Assembly: GCF_002078175.1 (NCBI RefSeq)
Contig: NZ_MWFK01000002.1
Location: forward strand, 1 to 64,000
Length of the DNA stretch: 64,000 bases
Direction: 5' to 3'
Source of the DNA: Streptomyces sp. M41(2017)
Lineage (GTDB): Bacteria > Actinomycetota > Actinomycetes > Streptomycetales > Streptomycetaceae
Shown in pieces: positions 8,807 through 17,768 of this stretch (its first letter is position 1; every line of letters begins with the position of its first letter). The translations under genes were made by a program, and so were the position numbers. The notes under the pieces were generated by a model that was given only the letters and a program-made list of their open reading frames with translations, had not been told where the DNA came from and did no database searches.

Positions 8807-9022
8807 TTATGGAAGAAATCGGCTGAGGCCGAACTTCAGCCCGCTCGCACCGAGGGCGCCACCGAATGCTCCATTTTCAAAGGCGTCCTTTCGATCGGCA
8901 GGGCTTCCTCCGCCGATTGCGGAACCTATCGCGGCTCCAGAGCCAGCGCCCAGTGCGCCCAACGCGGCTATCTGGCTACGGGCAGTACGTCTGGCTCCGG
9001 CACCAGCACTGCGGAAGGACAT
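8807..9022 (-). CDS. Gly/Ala-rich small frame, possible orphan Rhs-tail fragment
   Basis: 71 codons from ATG at 9022 (no clear ribosome site). The residues alternate small hydrophobic and Gly (ALGALGAGSGAAIGSAIGGG, then GAFGGALGASGLKFG), a GxxxG-rich character also seen in the C-terminal tail of the Rhs protein at 9523-12927. It may be a displaced or alternative C-terminal tip left behind by Rhs tip exchange, or a short glycine-zipper peptide. Similarity is in composition only. Confidence 0.3.
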   Translation of the reverse strand: MSFRSAGAGARRTARSQIAALGALGAGSGAAIGSAIGGGSPADRKDAFENGAFGGALGASGLKFGLSRFLP

Positions 9023-9243
9023 CGGCGCCAAGTGGAACCTGACAGCACGCCACGTACATTACGTCCGTCGCTCGGTCACCCACCAACTCCCCCCTTCTTG
9101 TTGCTGATCAGCCCCGCAGATAGACAGAGGGCACCCCTGCGATGAGCAGCCGTCCGAGTTCTCCTGCCGGGCCGCCGGAAGAGATGGCCAGAAGAAGTGC
9201 ACCGCAGACGAGAGCCAGCGTGCCGAAGCAGGACTCGTGGGTA

Positions 9244-9456
9244 TCAGCGGGGCTGACGTTTCCGGATGTTTCCCACAAACATGTAGACCGCACCGGTAAT
9301 GCAGGCTGTCAGCGTCAGCAGAATCCAACCGCCACTGTTTCCCATGGCGATCAGCAGGATAGAGAGGATGAGCCCTGCGACAGCAAACAGGTAGACGAAC
9401 ATCATCCATCGCTTCACCGCAGCGCGCTGACCAACGGACCAACCCACGTTTGGCAT
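9244..9456 (-). CDS. Two-helix membrane protein, candidate immunity protein of the Rhs locus
   Basis: 70 codons from ATG at 9456 with GGAG five nt before it. Two hydrophobic helices, MMFVYLFAVAGLILSILLIA and WILLTLTACITGAVYMFVG, are joined by a short loop (MGNSGG); the tail is basic (NIRKRQPR). It lies directly downstream of the Rhs gene on the same strand, the usual position of the cognate immunity gene. The Rhs tail is itself hydrophobic and Gly-rich, so a membrane immunity protein would fit. A strong hairpin separates the two genes. Function is inferred from position only. Confidence 0.6.
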   Translation of the reverse strand: MPNVGWSVGQRAAVKRWMMFVYLFAVAGLILSILLIAMGNSGGWILLTLTACITGAVYMFVGNIRKRQPR

Positions 9457-9476
9457 TGCATCTCCAGTCTCTGAGT

Positions 9477-9511
9477 GCGGCTGCCGGGCGCGTTACGCGC
9501 CCGGCAGCCGC
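9477..9511. terminator. 16-bp perfect hairpin between Rhs and the small membrane gene
   Basis: Arms 9477-9492 and 9496-9511 are perfect reverse complements with a TTA loop. It lies 12 bp after the Rhs stop and 21 bp before the next ATG on the same strand, so it would terminate or attenuate Rhs transcription. Confidence 0.88.
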
Positions 9512-9522
9512 CTTTCCATTAC

Positions 9523-12500
9523 CTAGCCACCACTTACAGCGCCTGACGCGATCTGACCGACGCTCCATGAAATGGCGTAACAACCGGCGGTCGCTCCGAG
9601 AGATCCGCCGAGGGTTGCGGGTGCCGATGCCGCAACAGCGAGGCCACATGCTGTTCCGGCCAACCCGCCGGCGACCACTCCGGCTACGTCACTCCAGAGC
9701 CCCTTCGTGTCGCCCTGGAAGAGATGTACGCCGCCCACGAAGCCGTCGCCGATCGGCCCGAGTGCGTCCGCGACCCCGGTGAGGCTGATCGTGCCGGTGG
9801 GGTCGATGCGGTTGACGGGGTCGCCTTCGGCGTAGAGGTAGGGGTTTTGCTCCTGGCCGGAGGGGTCGGGCTGGGTGAAGCGGCCGATGTTGGCGTCGTA
9901 GTAGCGGGCCTGGAGGTGGTAGAGGCCGGTGGGGTCCTGGTAGTTGCCGGCGAAGCGGTAGGGCTGGGCGACCGGTTCGGTGGACTGGGCGAGGATGCGG
10001 ACGCCGCGGGGGCTGTAGGTGTAGGAGTCGACCTTGTTGCCGTCGATGTCGGCCAGGGCGACGACCGAGCCGAGCGCGTCGGTGAGGTAGAAGTACGTCT
10101 TGCCCCCGGTGGTCATGGAATTCAGCGTGCCCCCGGGTTCCCGGTTGAATCCCATGTCCGCGCCGGCGGTGGTCTTCGCGGACAGGCCGAGCGGCCCGTT
10201 GTGGAAGACCGTGTCACCGAGCTGGAGCCGCTCGCTCTGGTCGGTCGAACCGTACTTGCCCGCGTAGGTCTTGCCGTTGACTGTGATCGCGGACATCTGC
10301 GAGTGGTCGGTCCAGGTCTCGCCGGTGCGGGTGTAGTCCGGGGTGGAGTCGGCGGCGGTCTCGTTGCCGATCTGGTCGTAGGACCAGGTGCCGGTCGAGG
10401 TGGACTTGCCGGTCATCTGCTGGGCGTCGTTGATCGTGTAGGTGGTGCCGCGCGGGCAGCCCGGGTCTGTTCCCTGGGAGGTGAGGTTGCCGGCTAGGTC
10501 GTAGCAGTACTGCCAGGAGTCGGCGATCGTGCCGTTTTTCTCCTCTTTGGCGTAGGAGAAGCGTCCTGCGCTGTCGTAGCTGTAGGTGCGCTTCAGTCCG
10601 GAGACGTTGTCGGTGGAGGTGCGGATCTTGCTGCCGTCCGTGGCCGCGTTGGTGCCGTAGCCGTAGGTGTAGGCGAGGTCGACCAGCGTGCCCTGGTCGG
10701 AGGTCACCTTGATGCTCGTGGGCCGGTTGGACTTGTCCGGTTCGACCTTCTGCACCGTGCCGCCGGGGTAGGTGGTGGTGGTGCGGACGTCGTTGTTGTT
10801 GTAGTCGTAGCTCGTGATCTTGCCCTGCTGGTCCTTGAGCTGGTGGAGCTTGTTGACCTCGTTCCAGGTGTAGTCGATCGTGCCGGAGGGGTCCGTGTAG
10901 TAGTCGACGTTGCCCGCCGGTGTGTAGGCCAGCAGTGTCTGCGAGCCGTCCTGGAGGTGGCGGACCGTCTCACGCTGGAGGGGGTCGAACTCGTAGGAGA
11001 TCGTGCCGGTGCTGTCCGTGCGCTGGCGGAGGTTGCCGTCGCCGTCGTACCAGTACTCGACGCGCGCCTTGTTGGTCGTGTCGACGATGCGGATGCGGTC
11101 GCGGTTGTCGTAGGTGTAGGAGACGGTCACGCCGCGGGCGTCGGTGACGGTCTTCGTGCGGCCGAGATCGTCGGAGGTGTAGGTGGTCTTGGCCAGCGGG
11201 GCGGGCGGGGTGACCGTGTCCAGGTTGCCCTTGGCGTCGTAGTGGAAGTCGGTGGTGACCGTCTTCGTCGACGACATCTTCGTCTGCTGCTTGCAGCGCT
11301 GGCCCTCGAAGCCGCCGCAGGTCGGGGTCGACTTGTTGTACGTGTACGTGACGCTGCCACCGCCCGTACCCGTCTGGGCCACGGACGTGGTGTTGCCGAC
11401 CGTGTCGTAGCCGAAGTCCGTCTTCTCTCCGTCCGGGTTGGTGGAGTCCTTGGGGACGTCACCGCCCGCGATGGTCTGCCAGTGATTCGTGGTCGTGCCG
11501 CCGGTGGGCAGGGTCACGGTGTCGAGGTTGTTGCGGGTGCTGAAGCCGTAGTCGGTCGCGTTGCCCGGTGTGCTGCCCGACCCCATCGCATCGGTGGCGC
11601 TGTCGATGTTGTGGTTCGCGTCGAACTTCGTGGACCGCTTGTGGCCCTTGGCGTCCGTGACGTCGGAGACTTCACCGTCGGAGTTGTGCTTGTAGCTGGT
11701 GGCGTGGGTCTCGGGGTCGGTCACCTTCGTCGTGCCCGCGTCGGCCGGTGAGGTCGTGTCGTAGCTGTACGTCCAGGTCGGACCGGTGTGCCCGGAGCCA
11801 TTCAGTCCCGTGGCCCGCAGCATGGAGGTGACCCGGTTGGCGTCGTCGTAGGTGAAGACCGTGACCCGACCTTCGGGCGTGGTGATCTTCGAGATGCGGC
11901 CGGAGGAGTCGTAGCCGAAGACGGTCGTCTTGCCTTCGGTGTCCGTGGTCTTCCAGAGGTTCCCGGACGGATCGAGGTCGAAGACGGCCGTGCGGCCGGT
12001 GTGGTCCTTGGCCTGCCACTGCGAGGCGTTCGTCTTGAGGAGATCCACCCACCGGCCCGAGCGGGTCTCGGTCAGCTTGAAGCCCTTGTGCTCGCCGCTC
12101 TCGTCGTGCTGGGTGACGGTGATCGAGCCCTTGTTGCGGTCGGTGGCCTTCGTCAGGGTCCCGTTCGCGTCGTAGGTGTCCTTCGAGCCGGACTTCCAGT
12201 TCGTCAGGGTGTACGTGCCGTCGCTGTTCTTCTTCAGCTCCTGCGAGTATCCCTTCGGTGTGGTGAAGGAGCCGTCGCTGTTCTTGGTGAACCGGACCGT
12301 GGCGCCGCTGGAGTCGTAGAAGATCACCTCGCTGCTGCCGAGGGAGAGGTAGCGCTCGTACTGCTGCCACCACCGCTGCGAGACCTTCCCCCACGGGGCG
12401 TCCAGGGAGTTGTAGGTGCGCGCGAGTGTGAGGCGCTGCCCGACGCCGGCGACGTCGAAGTCGGTGCCGGTCAGCATCAGGTTGCCGGTCGAGTAGTCGA

Positions 12501-12927
12501 TCCGTGCGGTGAGTGCGTCCGTGATCGCGAAGTCGGTGATGCGGTGCCAGGGCACGTCCCCCTGTCCCTCCGGCACCATGCTCAAGATGCCGGCGTCCTG
12601 CGCGGCGGCGAGGGGTGCGGTGCCGGACCGGGTCGGCTTGGTGGCGTGTTCCTTCTGGGCCTTGCGCCAGGCTGCCAGCCCTTTCGAGGGCTGCCGCTCC
12701 GGTCGGGTCGCTACCGGCTTCGTGGAGCCGACCTTGACCTCCGGCATGGTGAACCGGGGTGCGTGCTTGCCCCAGGCCGAGACCGGCTTGGCGTCGTCCG
12801 CGGCCGCACCGGCGGCAGGCAGGAGTGACAGCGCGAGTGCACTCGTTGTGACAACCGCCGCGGCGGCGAGGTGTGTTGCTCTCTTGCGGGCACGCCAAAA
12901 GGGCGCGCCGAAGGCACGTGCATGCAC
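9523..12927 (-). CDS. Secreted Rhs/YD-repeat protein (polymorphic toxin-like)
   Basis: 1134 codons from ATG at 12927. Residues 1-43 are a signal peptide (RARKR, then an Ala/Leu core ending AAGAAA), so export is by Sec. From about 140 a DUF6531-like start is followed by about 15 YD repeats (DPSGNLWKTTDTEGKTTVF, YDSSGRISKITTPEGRVTVF). The Rhs-associated core follows near 1000 (GLYHLQARYYDANIGRFTQP and YLYAEGDPVNRIDPTG). Only about 85 residues come after the core; they are hydrophobic and Gly/Ala rich and show no catalytic motif I know. Rhs proteins form a shell that delivers a variable C-terminal toxin. Here the tip is short and may act on membranes or be lost. Likely neighbours in function are the small membrane protein and the SMI1/KNR4 gene. 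Confidence 0.92.
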   Translation of the reverse strand: MHARAFGAPFWRARKRATHLAAAAVVTTSALALSLLPAAGAAADDAKPVSAWGKHAPRFTMPEVKVGSTKPVATRPERQPSKGLAAWRKAQKEHATKPTRSGTAPLAAAQDAGILSMVPEGQGDVPWHRITDFAITDALTARIDYSTGNLMLTGTDFDVAGVGQRLTLARTYNSLDAPWGKVSQRWWQQYERYLSLGSSEVIFYDSSGATVRFTKNSDGSFTTPKGYSQELKKNSDGTYTLTNWKSGSKDTYDANGTLTKATDRNKGSITVTQHDESGEHKGFKLTETRSGRWVDLLKTNASQWQAKDHTGRTAVFDLDPSGNLWKTTDTEGKTTVFGYDSSGRISKITTPEGRVTVFTYDDANRVTSMLRATGLNGSGHTGPTWTYSYDTTSPADAGTTKVTDPETHATSYKHNSDGEVSDVTDAKGHKRSTKFDANHNIDSATDAMGSGSTPGNATDYGFSTRNNLDTVTLPTGGTTTNHWQTIAGGDVPKDSTNPDGEKTDFGYDTVGNTTSVAQTGTGGGSVTYTYNKSTPTCGGFEGQRCKQQTKMSSTKTVTTDFHYDAKGNLDTVTPPAPLAKTTYTSDDLGRTKTVTDARGVTVSYTYDNRDRIRIVDTTNKARVEYWYDGDGNLRQRTDSTGTISYEFDPLQRETVRHLQDGSQTLLAYTPAGNVDYYTDPSGTIDYTWNEVNKLHQLKDQQGKITSYDYNNNDVRTTTTYPGGTVQKVEPDKSNRPTSIKVTSDQGTLVDLAYTYGYGTNAATDGSKIRTSTDNVSGLKRTYSYDSAGRFSYAKEEKNGTIADSWQYCYDLAGNLTSQGTDPGCPRGTTYTINDAQQMTGKSTSTGTWSYDQIGNETAADSTPDYTRTGETWTDHSQMSAITVNGKTYAGKYGSTDQSERLQLGDTVFHNGPLGLSAKTTAGADMGFNREPGGTLNSMTTGGKTYFYLTDALGSVVALADIDGNKVDSYTYSPRGVRILAQSTEPVAQPYRFAGNYQDPTGLYHLQARYYDANIGRFTQPDPSGQEQNPYLYAEGDPVNRIDPTGTISLTGVADALGPIGDGFVGGVHLFQGDTKGLWSDVAGVVAGGLAGTACGLAVAASAPATLGGSLGATAGCYAISWSVGQIASGAVSGG

Positions 12928-13697
12928 GACTTCCCCCCACAGGAAGATGAGCCACGGTGACCCCAGCGGTCACGGGCGACCCACAACCTGTCACAGGAAC
13001 CGCACAAGAATTCGGGCGCTTCCCGTAAAGTCCTCCTCGATGCGGGCAGGAATCAGCCCCTCCCTTTATCGCCGGTCAGGCCCCTGCGAGCGGAAGCTCC
13101 CCGGACCCGCCAGGAAGACGAAGGATTCTTCCTGCTATTTCACCCATCACATGCGGCCGAAATGTTGCCTTGCAGCAATCGTCCACTCCTCAAGAACACG
13201 GCGAGCAGGTGCCGGCTCGCCTTGCCGTGAGGACCAGGTCGTTGCCGTCGCAGGGCGTCCGACGGGGTACATGGCAGGACGCGACGTGGAGTTCACCGCT
13301 CAGCCGAGCCTTGGACTCCCCGAGGCGATGCACGAACCGGCGGGGGCCGTGCCACCTGACGAGCAGTCGTCACTGCTGCGGTGCGAGGACGAGCGGCCAC
13401 TTCCGGACCAGGCTGGTCACGTCCCGTGGGGCGCAGCGGCTCGTCGTGAACTGGACGAACGGCCGTTGAGGCGTGGCCGATTGCGGCGTCAGGGATGACA
13501 GCCGCTCGACTGCCGGCCTCTGGCCGGGTGATCGGCAGGCTTTGAGATGCACGTCTGGCCCAGAGGCACCCTGCGCATATCCGGAATGTGAGGTACCGCG
13601 TGTTGTGGGTGTCCGGTGGGGCAGACGGGTGCTTCACGCCGCGATCATCAGGATCGGGCGCCGGCTGGGGCCGTGACACGGTTCTCGGGAAGTAGGC
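12928..13697. other. Intergenic region without a supported gene
   Basis: This 770 bp stretch lies between the divergent Rhs and lipoprotein genes. Frames in both strands have poor residue content and no ribosome sites. It presumably holds both promoters. Confidence 0.45.
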
Positions 13698-14432
13698 GTG
13701 ATGCGGGGCATGGGACGACTTGCGGCCGTGGCAGCGATGGGCGTGTGCGCGGTGGGCCTGACCGCCTGTGGCGGTGGCGGTGGGGACGACGACGCGTTCA
13801 AGGGGAAGTCCGCCGACGAGGTGGCCGCTCAGGCGGTCAAGGCGACGCGGCAGGCCGACTCGATGCATCTCAAGGGCAGCGCCCGGCAGGAGGGCGGAGA
13901 GTCGCTGGCGCTCGACATCGCGGTCGACAGCGAGAAGAACTGCGAGGGCACGGTCGAGCAGCAGGGCGCGAGGGCGCAGGTGCGGCACAAAAGTGCGACG
14001 CTCTATCTCAAGGGCGACGAGAAGTACTGGCAGAAGAGCCTCAAGCAGCAGGCCGGCTCGGACAAGTTGGTGTCCAAGGTGGCGGACAAGTGGGTGAAGA
14101 TGCCTGCCGGGGACGACCAGTTGAGCGGGCTGTGCGACAAGCAGGGCCTGCTGGCCGCCCTGGACGAGGACAAGTCCGAGCGCAAGGGCATGTCCAAGGA
14201 CGGCACTGCGTCGGTGGACGGCACCCCGGCGGTGAAGCTGACCAAGAAGTCGGGCGGCAAGACCCTGACGATGTACGTGGCCTCCAAGGGGAAGCCCTAC
14301 CTCCTGAAGGTGACCACCACCGGTGGCTCCGCGCCCGAGTCGACGACCTTCAGCGACTACGGGAAGCCCGTCGAGCCCGAGCAGCCGCCGGCCGGCGACA
14401 CCGTCGACCTCAAGCAGCTCGCCGCCAAGTAA
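13698..14432 (+). CDS. LppX/LprG-like lipoprotein
   Basis: 244 codons from GTG at 13698 (ATG at 13701 is in frame and possible). A short basic start, a hydrophobic core and the lipobox LTAC (Cys at 25) mark a lipoprotein anchored to the outer face of the membrane, followed by a Gly-rich spacer and DDD. The rest, with SADEVAAQAVKATRQADSMH, LKGSARQEG, and GTPAVKLTKKSGGKTLTMYV plus a final FSDYGKPV, resembles the one-sheet LppX/LprAFG fold, which can carry lipids in mycobacteria. Ligand unknown. It is monocistronic, with a terminator right after it. Lipoprotein status is clear; the fold is inferred. Confidence 0.85.
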   Translation: MMRGMGRLAAVAAMGVCAVGLTACGGGGGDDDAFKGKSADEVAAQAVKATRQADSMHLKGSARQEGGESLALDIAVDSEKNCEGTVEQQGARAQVRHKSATLYLKGDEKYWQKSLKQQAGSDKLVSKVADKWVKMPAGDDQLSGLCDKQGLLAALDEDKSERKGMSKDGTASVDGTPAVKLTKKSGGKTLTMYVASKGKPYLLKVTTTGGSAPESTTFSDYGKPVEPEQPPAGDTVDLKQLAAK

Positions 14433-14443
14433 CCGGAGCACGG

Positions 14444-14477
14444 CCGGTGCGGGGTTCCTGAGGGTGCCCCGCACCGG
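14444..14477 (+). terminator. Hairpin terminator after the lipoprotein gene
   Basis: Arms CCGGTGCGGGG (14444-14454) and CCCCGCACCGG (14467-14477) pair perfectly over a 12-nt loop, starting 12 bp after the stop codon. Confidence 0.85.
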
Positions 14478-15267
14478 TCTGTTCAGCGGCGGCTGCCTCC
14501 CGGCATCCGAAGGTAGCGAGCAGCTCAGCAGGCTGTGGGCGGAAGGCCGAAGCGTCCGGGTGCATGGTGAAGATCTGGTCCAGGCCGGTGAGGGACAGGC
14601 TCCTGGCGGTGTGAGTGTGGGTGTGGGGACTGCGGCCGGTGATCTCCCACCCCGCCTCATCCTCACCGCGGTGTACGCCACCGGCTCATGCCCGGGTCGC
14701 TGAACGTCGACCGGAGAGCAGGCGTCCAAGCGCGTCATTCCTGCGGGGCACGGGAAGAGGGGGTCGCCGCCAACGCCGACGCACGCCGCGCGAGGCCGAT
14801 GCCCCCGCGCGAGGGTTCAGGAGCGTTGTCAGTGCTCGTCTCTACTGTGGGCGGCTGTGCCTCGGGTCGCGTCGGTGGATGCGGATCGCGGGTGCCAGCG
14901 AGTGGGGGTGCCCCTGCGTGTTTCAGGGGCACCCCCACTCCCCCGGCCCGATGATTGAGCTAGCGACACGGTGCCGGGGCCCGGCGGCGTCCGCTGTCTT
15001 CCGAACGGAAAACGACCGGTAGATCCCGTCTACCACTCAGGACATCCTTCACACCACAACGAGTCCGCGGGCCTGCCCGAATATCAGCGGCGGCATCCGC
15101 GCGTGTCTGCCGCGGCGGACGAAAGGGTGGTCACGTCACCGGAAGAAGGTGTGCCGTTTGTCGGCTTAATGCGGGGGCAGCCGGGCTGTAGCGCTTCGGA
15201 CCGGAGGCGCAGGACGACTCGTCACGTCGTCTGGACACACCTCCGACCTCCACGAAAGCGCACCCCT
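14478..15267. other. Intergenic region with one isolated hairpin
   Basis: No gene is supported in these 790 bp. They contain the hairpin at 14901-14939 and the upstream control region of the sigma-factor gene. Confidence 0.45.
14901..14939. terminator. Isolated 16-bp-stem hairpin
   Basis: Arms 14901-14916 and 14924-14939 are perfect reverse complements with a 7-nt loop. No gene ends near it, so it could be a second-line terminator or a structured element in front of the sigma gene. Confidence 0.6.
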
Positions 15268-16119
15268 ATGCCCGAGATCGCCCTCACCACCCTGCCCTCA
15301 GCAGCCACCGCCGGCCGGCGCAGTACGCATCCGGGCCGAGACCGCGAGCGGGAACGCAGCGAGGAGAGCCAGGCCTCGGAAGGTCTGTTCACCCGTCTCG
15401 CCGATCTGGAGTCCGGAGCCGAGCGGGACCGGGTGCGAGATGAACTGGTGGTGCTGTGGCTGCCCATGGCGCACCGGCTCGCGAGCAAGTTCCGCGACCG
15501 TGGTGAATCGCTGCGGGACTTGCAGCAGGTCGCGGCCCTCGGGCTGGTCAAGGCCGTCGACGGCTTCGACCCCGCCCGCGGCATCCTGTTCGAGGGCTAC
15601 GCCATCCCCACCATCACGGGTGAGATCAAACGGCACTTCAGGGACCGTATGTGGGCCGTCCGCGTCCCCCGGCGCGTCCAGGACCTGCGCAACAAGGTCC
15701 GCCTCGCACGACGCGAGCTCCTGCAGCGTCCCGGTGGCGCGGAACCCACGCCCGCCGACATCGCGGCCCACGCCGACCTCACCCTGGACGAGGTCAAGGA
15801 CGGCATCGAGGCGCTCGACAGCTACACATCCCTGTCGCTGGACGCCCAGCTCTCCCCCGGCGACGACTCGGACTCCCTGAGTCTGGTCAACACGCTGTCC
15901 GCGACCGAGGGCGCGTTCGACGCGGTCGTCGACCGCGAGTCGGTGAAGGGCGCCCTGCGCCGGCTGCCGGAACGCGAGCGCCAGATCCTCTACCTCCGCT
16001 TCTTCGAGGACCAGTCCCAGAGCAGCATCGGCGAACAGCTCGGGATCTCCCAGATGCACGTCTCCCGCCTCATCGCGCGCAGCTGCCGGCGCGTACGCGA
16101 CGAAGCCCTGCGCTCGTGA
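15268..16119 (+). CDS. RNA polymerase sigma factor, SigB/SigF subfamily
   Basis: 283 codons from ATG at 15268; upstream in-frame starts exist but MPEIAL is the natural beginning. Region 2 shows LVVLWLPMAHRLASKFRDRG, DLQQVAALGLVKAVDGFDP and the region 2.4 helix GEIKRHFRDRMWAVRVPRRV. Region 3 and region 4 follow (LPERERQILYLRFFEDQSQ and SQMHVSRLIARSCRRVR, the -35-reading helix). This is the stress/sporulation SigB/SigF/SigG type, usually controlled by an anti-sigma factor; none is visible beside it. A long low-complexity start of about 45 residues is unusual. It is probably transcribed with the DUF5133 gene 89 bp downstream. Confidence 0.93.
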   Translation: MPEIALTTLPSAATAGRRSTHPGRDRERERSEESQASEGLFTRLADLESGAERDRVRDELVVLWLPMAHRLASKFRDRGESLRDLQQVAALGLVKAVDGFDPARGILFEGYAIPTITGEIKRHFRDRMWAVRVPRRVQDLRNKVRLARRELLQRPGGAEPTPADIAAHADLTLDEVKDGIEALDSYTSLSLDAQLSPGDDSDSLSLVNTLSATEGAFDAVVDRESVKGALRRLPERERQILYLRFFEDQSQSSIGEQLGISQMHVSRLIARSCRRVRDEALRS

Positions 16120-16208
16120 GATCACACACGCGAGACGCAGTCCCGCACCATCTTGTCGACAACGGCGTCGGCCCCCTGCAGGTTCTCTTCCTTGAAGGAG
16201 CACAGTCC

Positions 16209-16430
16209 ATGTTGATGCCTCTGCCCGCCACCCTCAGCGCGCTCGTCACGGACTACGAGAAGCTCGCCGCCGAGCCGGCGCCGGGCGATGAGCGGCACGG
16301 TCAGCGCCTGGCTGACCTCGCGTACACCCTGTGCGTGTCCACCGGGACCCGCAGCGTCGAGGACGCCCTCAGTACAGCCCGCGCCTACCTCAACACCCAC
16401 ATCACCCGCACGTTCGCGCCCGCCGCCTGA
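16209..16430 (+). CDS. DUF5133-family small protein
   Basis: 73 codons from ATG at 16209 with AAGGAG eight nt upstream. The short protein begins MLMPLPATLSALVTDYEKL and carries LADLAYTLCVSTGTRSVEDA, the conserved core of Streptomyces DUF5133 proteins, which are commonly found beside sigma-factor and regulatory genes. Mostly helical, cytoplasmic, role unknown. It follows the sigma-factor gene by 89 bp on the same strand, so it may share its transcript and regulon. Confidence 0.8.
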   Translation: MLMPLPATLSALVTDYEKLAAEPAPGDERHGQRLADLAYTLCVSTGTRSVEDALSTARAYLNTHITRTFAPAA

Positions 16431-17086
16431 ACCGGCCTCCCAGCAGAAGGGACTGCAGGCTTCCGGCGCCCGTAGCAGGAGCAGATGAGGTCTTCGCATG
16501 CGGCTGGTCTCGGCAGGAGGCGGTCGAGCGGCATGGCCGTGACCGCGCGAGGCCGCAGCCCCGGACGGATCACGCCCTGCTGTCGGGCTGGTCGTGGTGG
16601 ACGGTGCGTGCACGACCCCGTACGGGCAGGCGCGCACCACCCACCGTGTGCCGCCCGCCTCTTCACGCGGGAGGGCAGTGCGGAGCGTGCAGCGACCGAA
16701 CCGCACCCCGGCTCCTTGCCGGGATCAGGAACATAGTTGGGCTGTGTGTGCGAAGGGTGGCCGAGTGCACGCGCCGCTTCTGTTGATCCCCTCAGGCGAT
16801 ACCCCGGCCCGCTCCGCCTTCGCGCGACGTCGAGTTTCCCGCGACCGTCGCGACCCGCCGGCGCGCACCTCGGTCACGTGCAGTGGTGCGGTCAGCTCTG
16901 AGCGGGCTTCCCATCGCGCGGGCTCGATGCGGGCCAGTCGGGGTCGTCGTCCTCTACGGCCTGCTGGTGCGGCAGATCACGGGGAATCGCCGGTGCGACG
17001 CGGCCGGGTGTGTGGGGGCGGGAGTCGAATGCCGCGGGCTCGGTCATCGGTTGTCGCTTCCGTTCGTCGGGGGCGTGCAGACAGCA
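16431..17086. other. Intergenic region, nothing recognised
   Basis: This 656 bp stretch between the convergent DUF5133 and CsbD genes has no frame with start signals and protein-like content. Confidence 0.4.
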
Positions 17087-17124
17087 CAGATCCCGGCAAC
17101 CGGGGGGTGAGCTGCCGGGATCTG
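17087..17124 (-). terminator. Hairpin terminator of the CsbD gene
   Basis: Arms CAGATCCCGGCA (17087-17098) and TGCCGGGATCTG (17113-17124) pair perfectly over a 14-nt loop, 26 bp beyond the CsbD stop. Confidence 0.88.
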
Positions 17125-17149
17125 GAGTACGGGAGATGTCTGGCGGGGC

Positions 17150-17332
17150 CTACTTCGGCTTGATCGCGTCCTTGGCCTTCTCCTTGGCCGCGCGCAGGTC
17201 GCCCTGCGACTCCTCGGCCTTGCCCTTGGCCTTGAGGGACTCGTTGCCCACCGCGCCGCCGACCGTCTTCTTGACCTTGCCCGCGGCCTGCTCGCCCTTG
17301 GCCTGAGCCTTCTCGTCAGCAGCCACAACCAC
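17150..17332 (-). CDS. CsbD-family stress protein
   Basis: 60 codons from GTG at 17332 (a second in-frame GTG at 17326 is equally possible). The sequence is typical of CsbD: ADEKAQAKGEQAAGKVKKTV, GGAVGNESLKAKGKAEESQG and a Lys-rich end AKEKAKDAIKPK. CsbD-like proteins are small, highly charged and induced by general stress through SigB-type factors in many bacteria; molecular role uncertain. A SigB/SigF-type sigma gene lies 1 kb away, so regulation by it is plausible. Full length, with its own terminator. Confidence 0.93.
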   Translation of the reverse strand: MVVAADEKAQAKGEQAAGKVKKTVGGAVGNESLKAKGKAEESQGDLRAAKEKAKDAIKPK

Positions 17333-17460
17333 TCACCCAGTCTCGCTCGACAATCGGTACACCCACCGGGTCACCGCTCACCACATCCTCAAACCAGACA
17401 GCGGCAGTCGAGCAGGGCCGCGCGGCGGAAACAGCGTGGAGAGGGTCGGGGAGCCATCAC

Positions 17461-17768
17461 TCAGATGTGCGGGCGCGGCGTGCGGCCCTGGGCAGCGGGC
17501 CGCCGTGAAGTGCAGGCGGCCCGGCCCGCACTGGGGGCTGCCGGAGCATCGGTGGCTTCGTCGATGAGGCGGCCGTGGTCGTTGCGCAGGGCCGCGGTGT
17601 CGGAGTGGTCGTCCCGCACGGCGGTGCGGCGGTCCTGGTGGACGTCGTGGCGCGTGTCCAGGCCGGTGCCGGTGTCGAGCGCACGGTGGCGCGGCCGTCC
17701 AGGCGGTGGTGGTCGAAGGTGCAGGTGCGGCCGTCCTCGTGCGTGAGGGTCCAGCCGTCGAGGTTCAC
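17461..17768 (-). pseudogene. Hypothetical gene with a probable internal frameshift
   Basis: GTG at 17768 overlaps the stop of the preceding gene (GTGA), suggesting coupling. The first 26 codons (NLDGWTLTHEDGRTCTFDHH) have good codon bias. From about 17690 the bias moves to another frame, which reads ALDTGTGLDTRHDVHQDRRT, AVRDDHSDTAALRNDHGRLI and stops at 17461. The frame continuing from the start becomes Thr/Pro/Arg nonsense. I read this as one gene of about 100 codons with a single shift. No family recognised. Confidence 0.4.

Noticed and set aside
9108..9293. Short minus-strand frame with one hydrophobic segment downstream of the small membrane gene
   Set aside because: No ribosome site and its start lies inside the supported gene at 9244-9456.
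11788..12828. Plus-strand open frame opposite the Rhs gene
   Set aside because: No ribosome site and no protein-like motif; the opposite strand has a full Rhs reading.
14615..15022. Plus-strand frames between the lipoprotein and the sigma factor
   Set aside because: They run through a perfect hairpin and have no start signal or recognisable residues.
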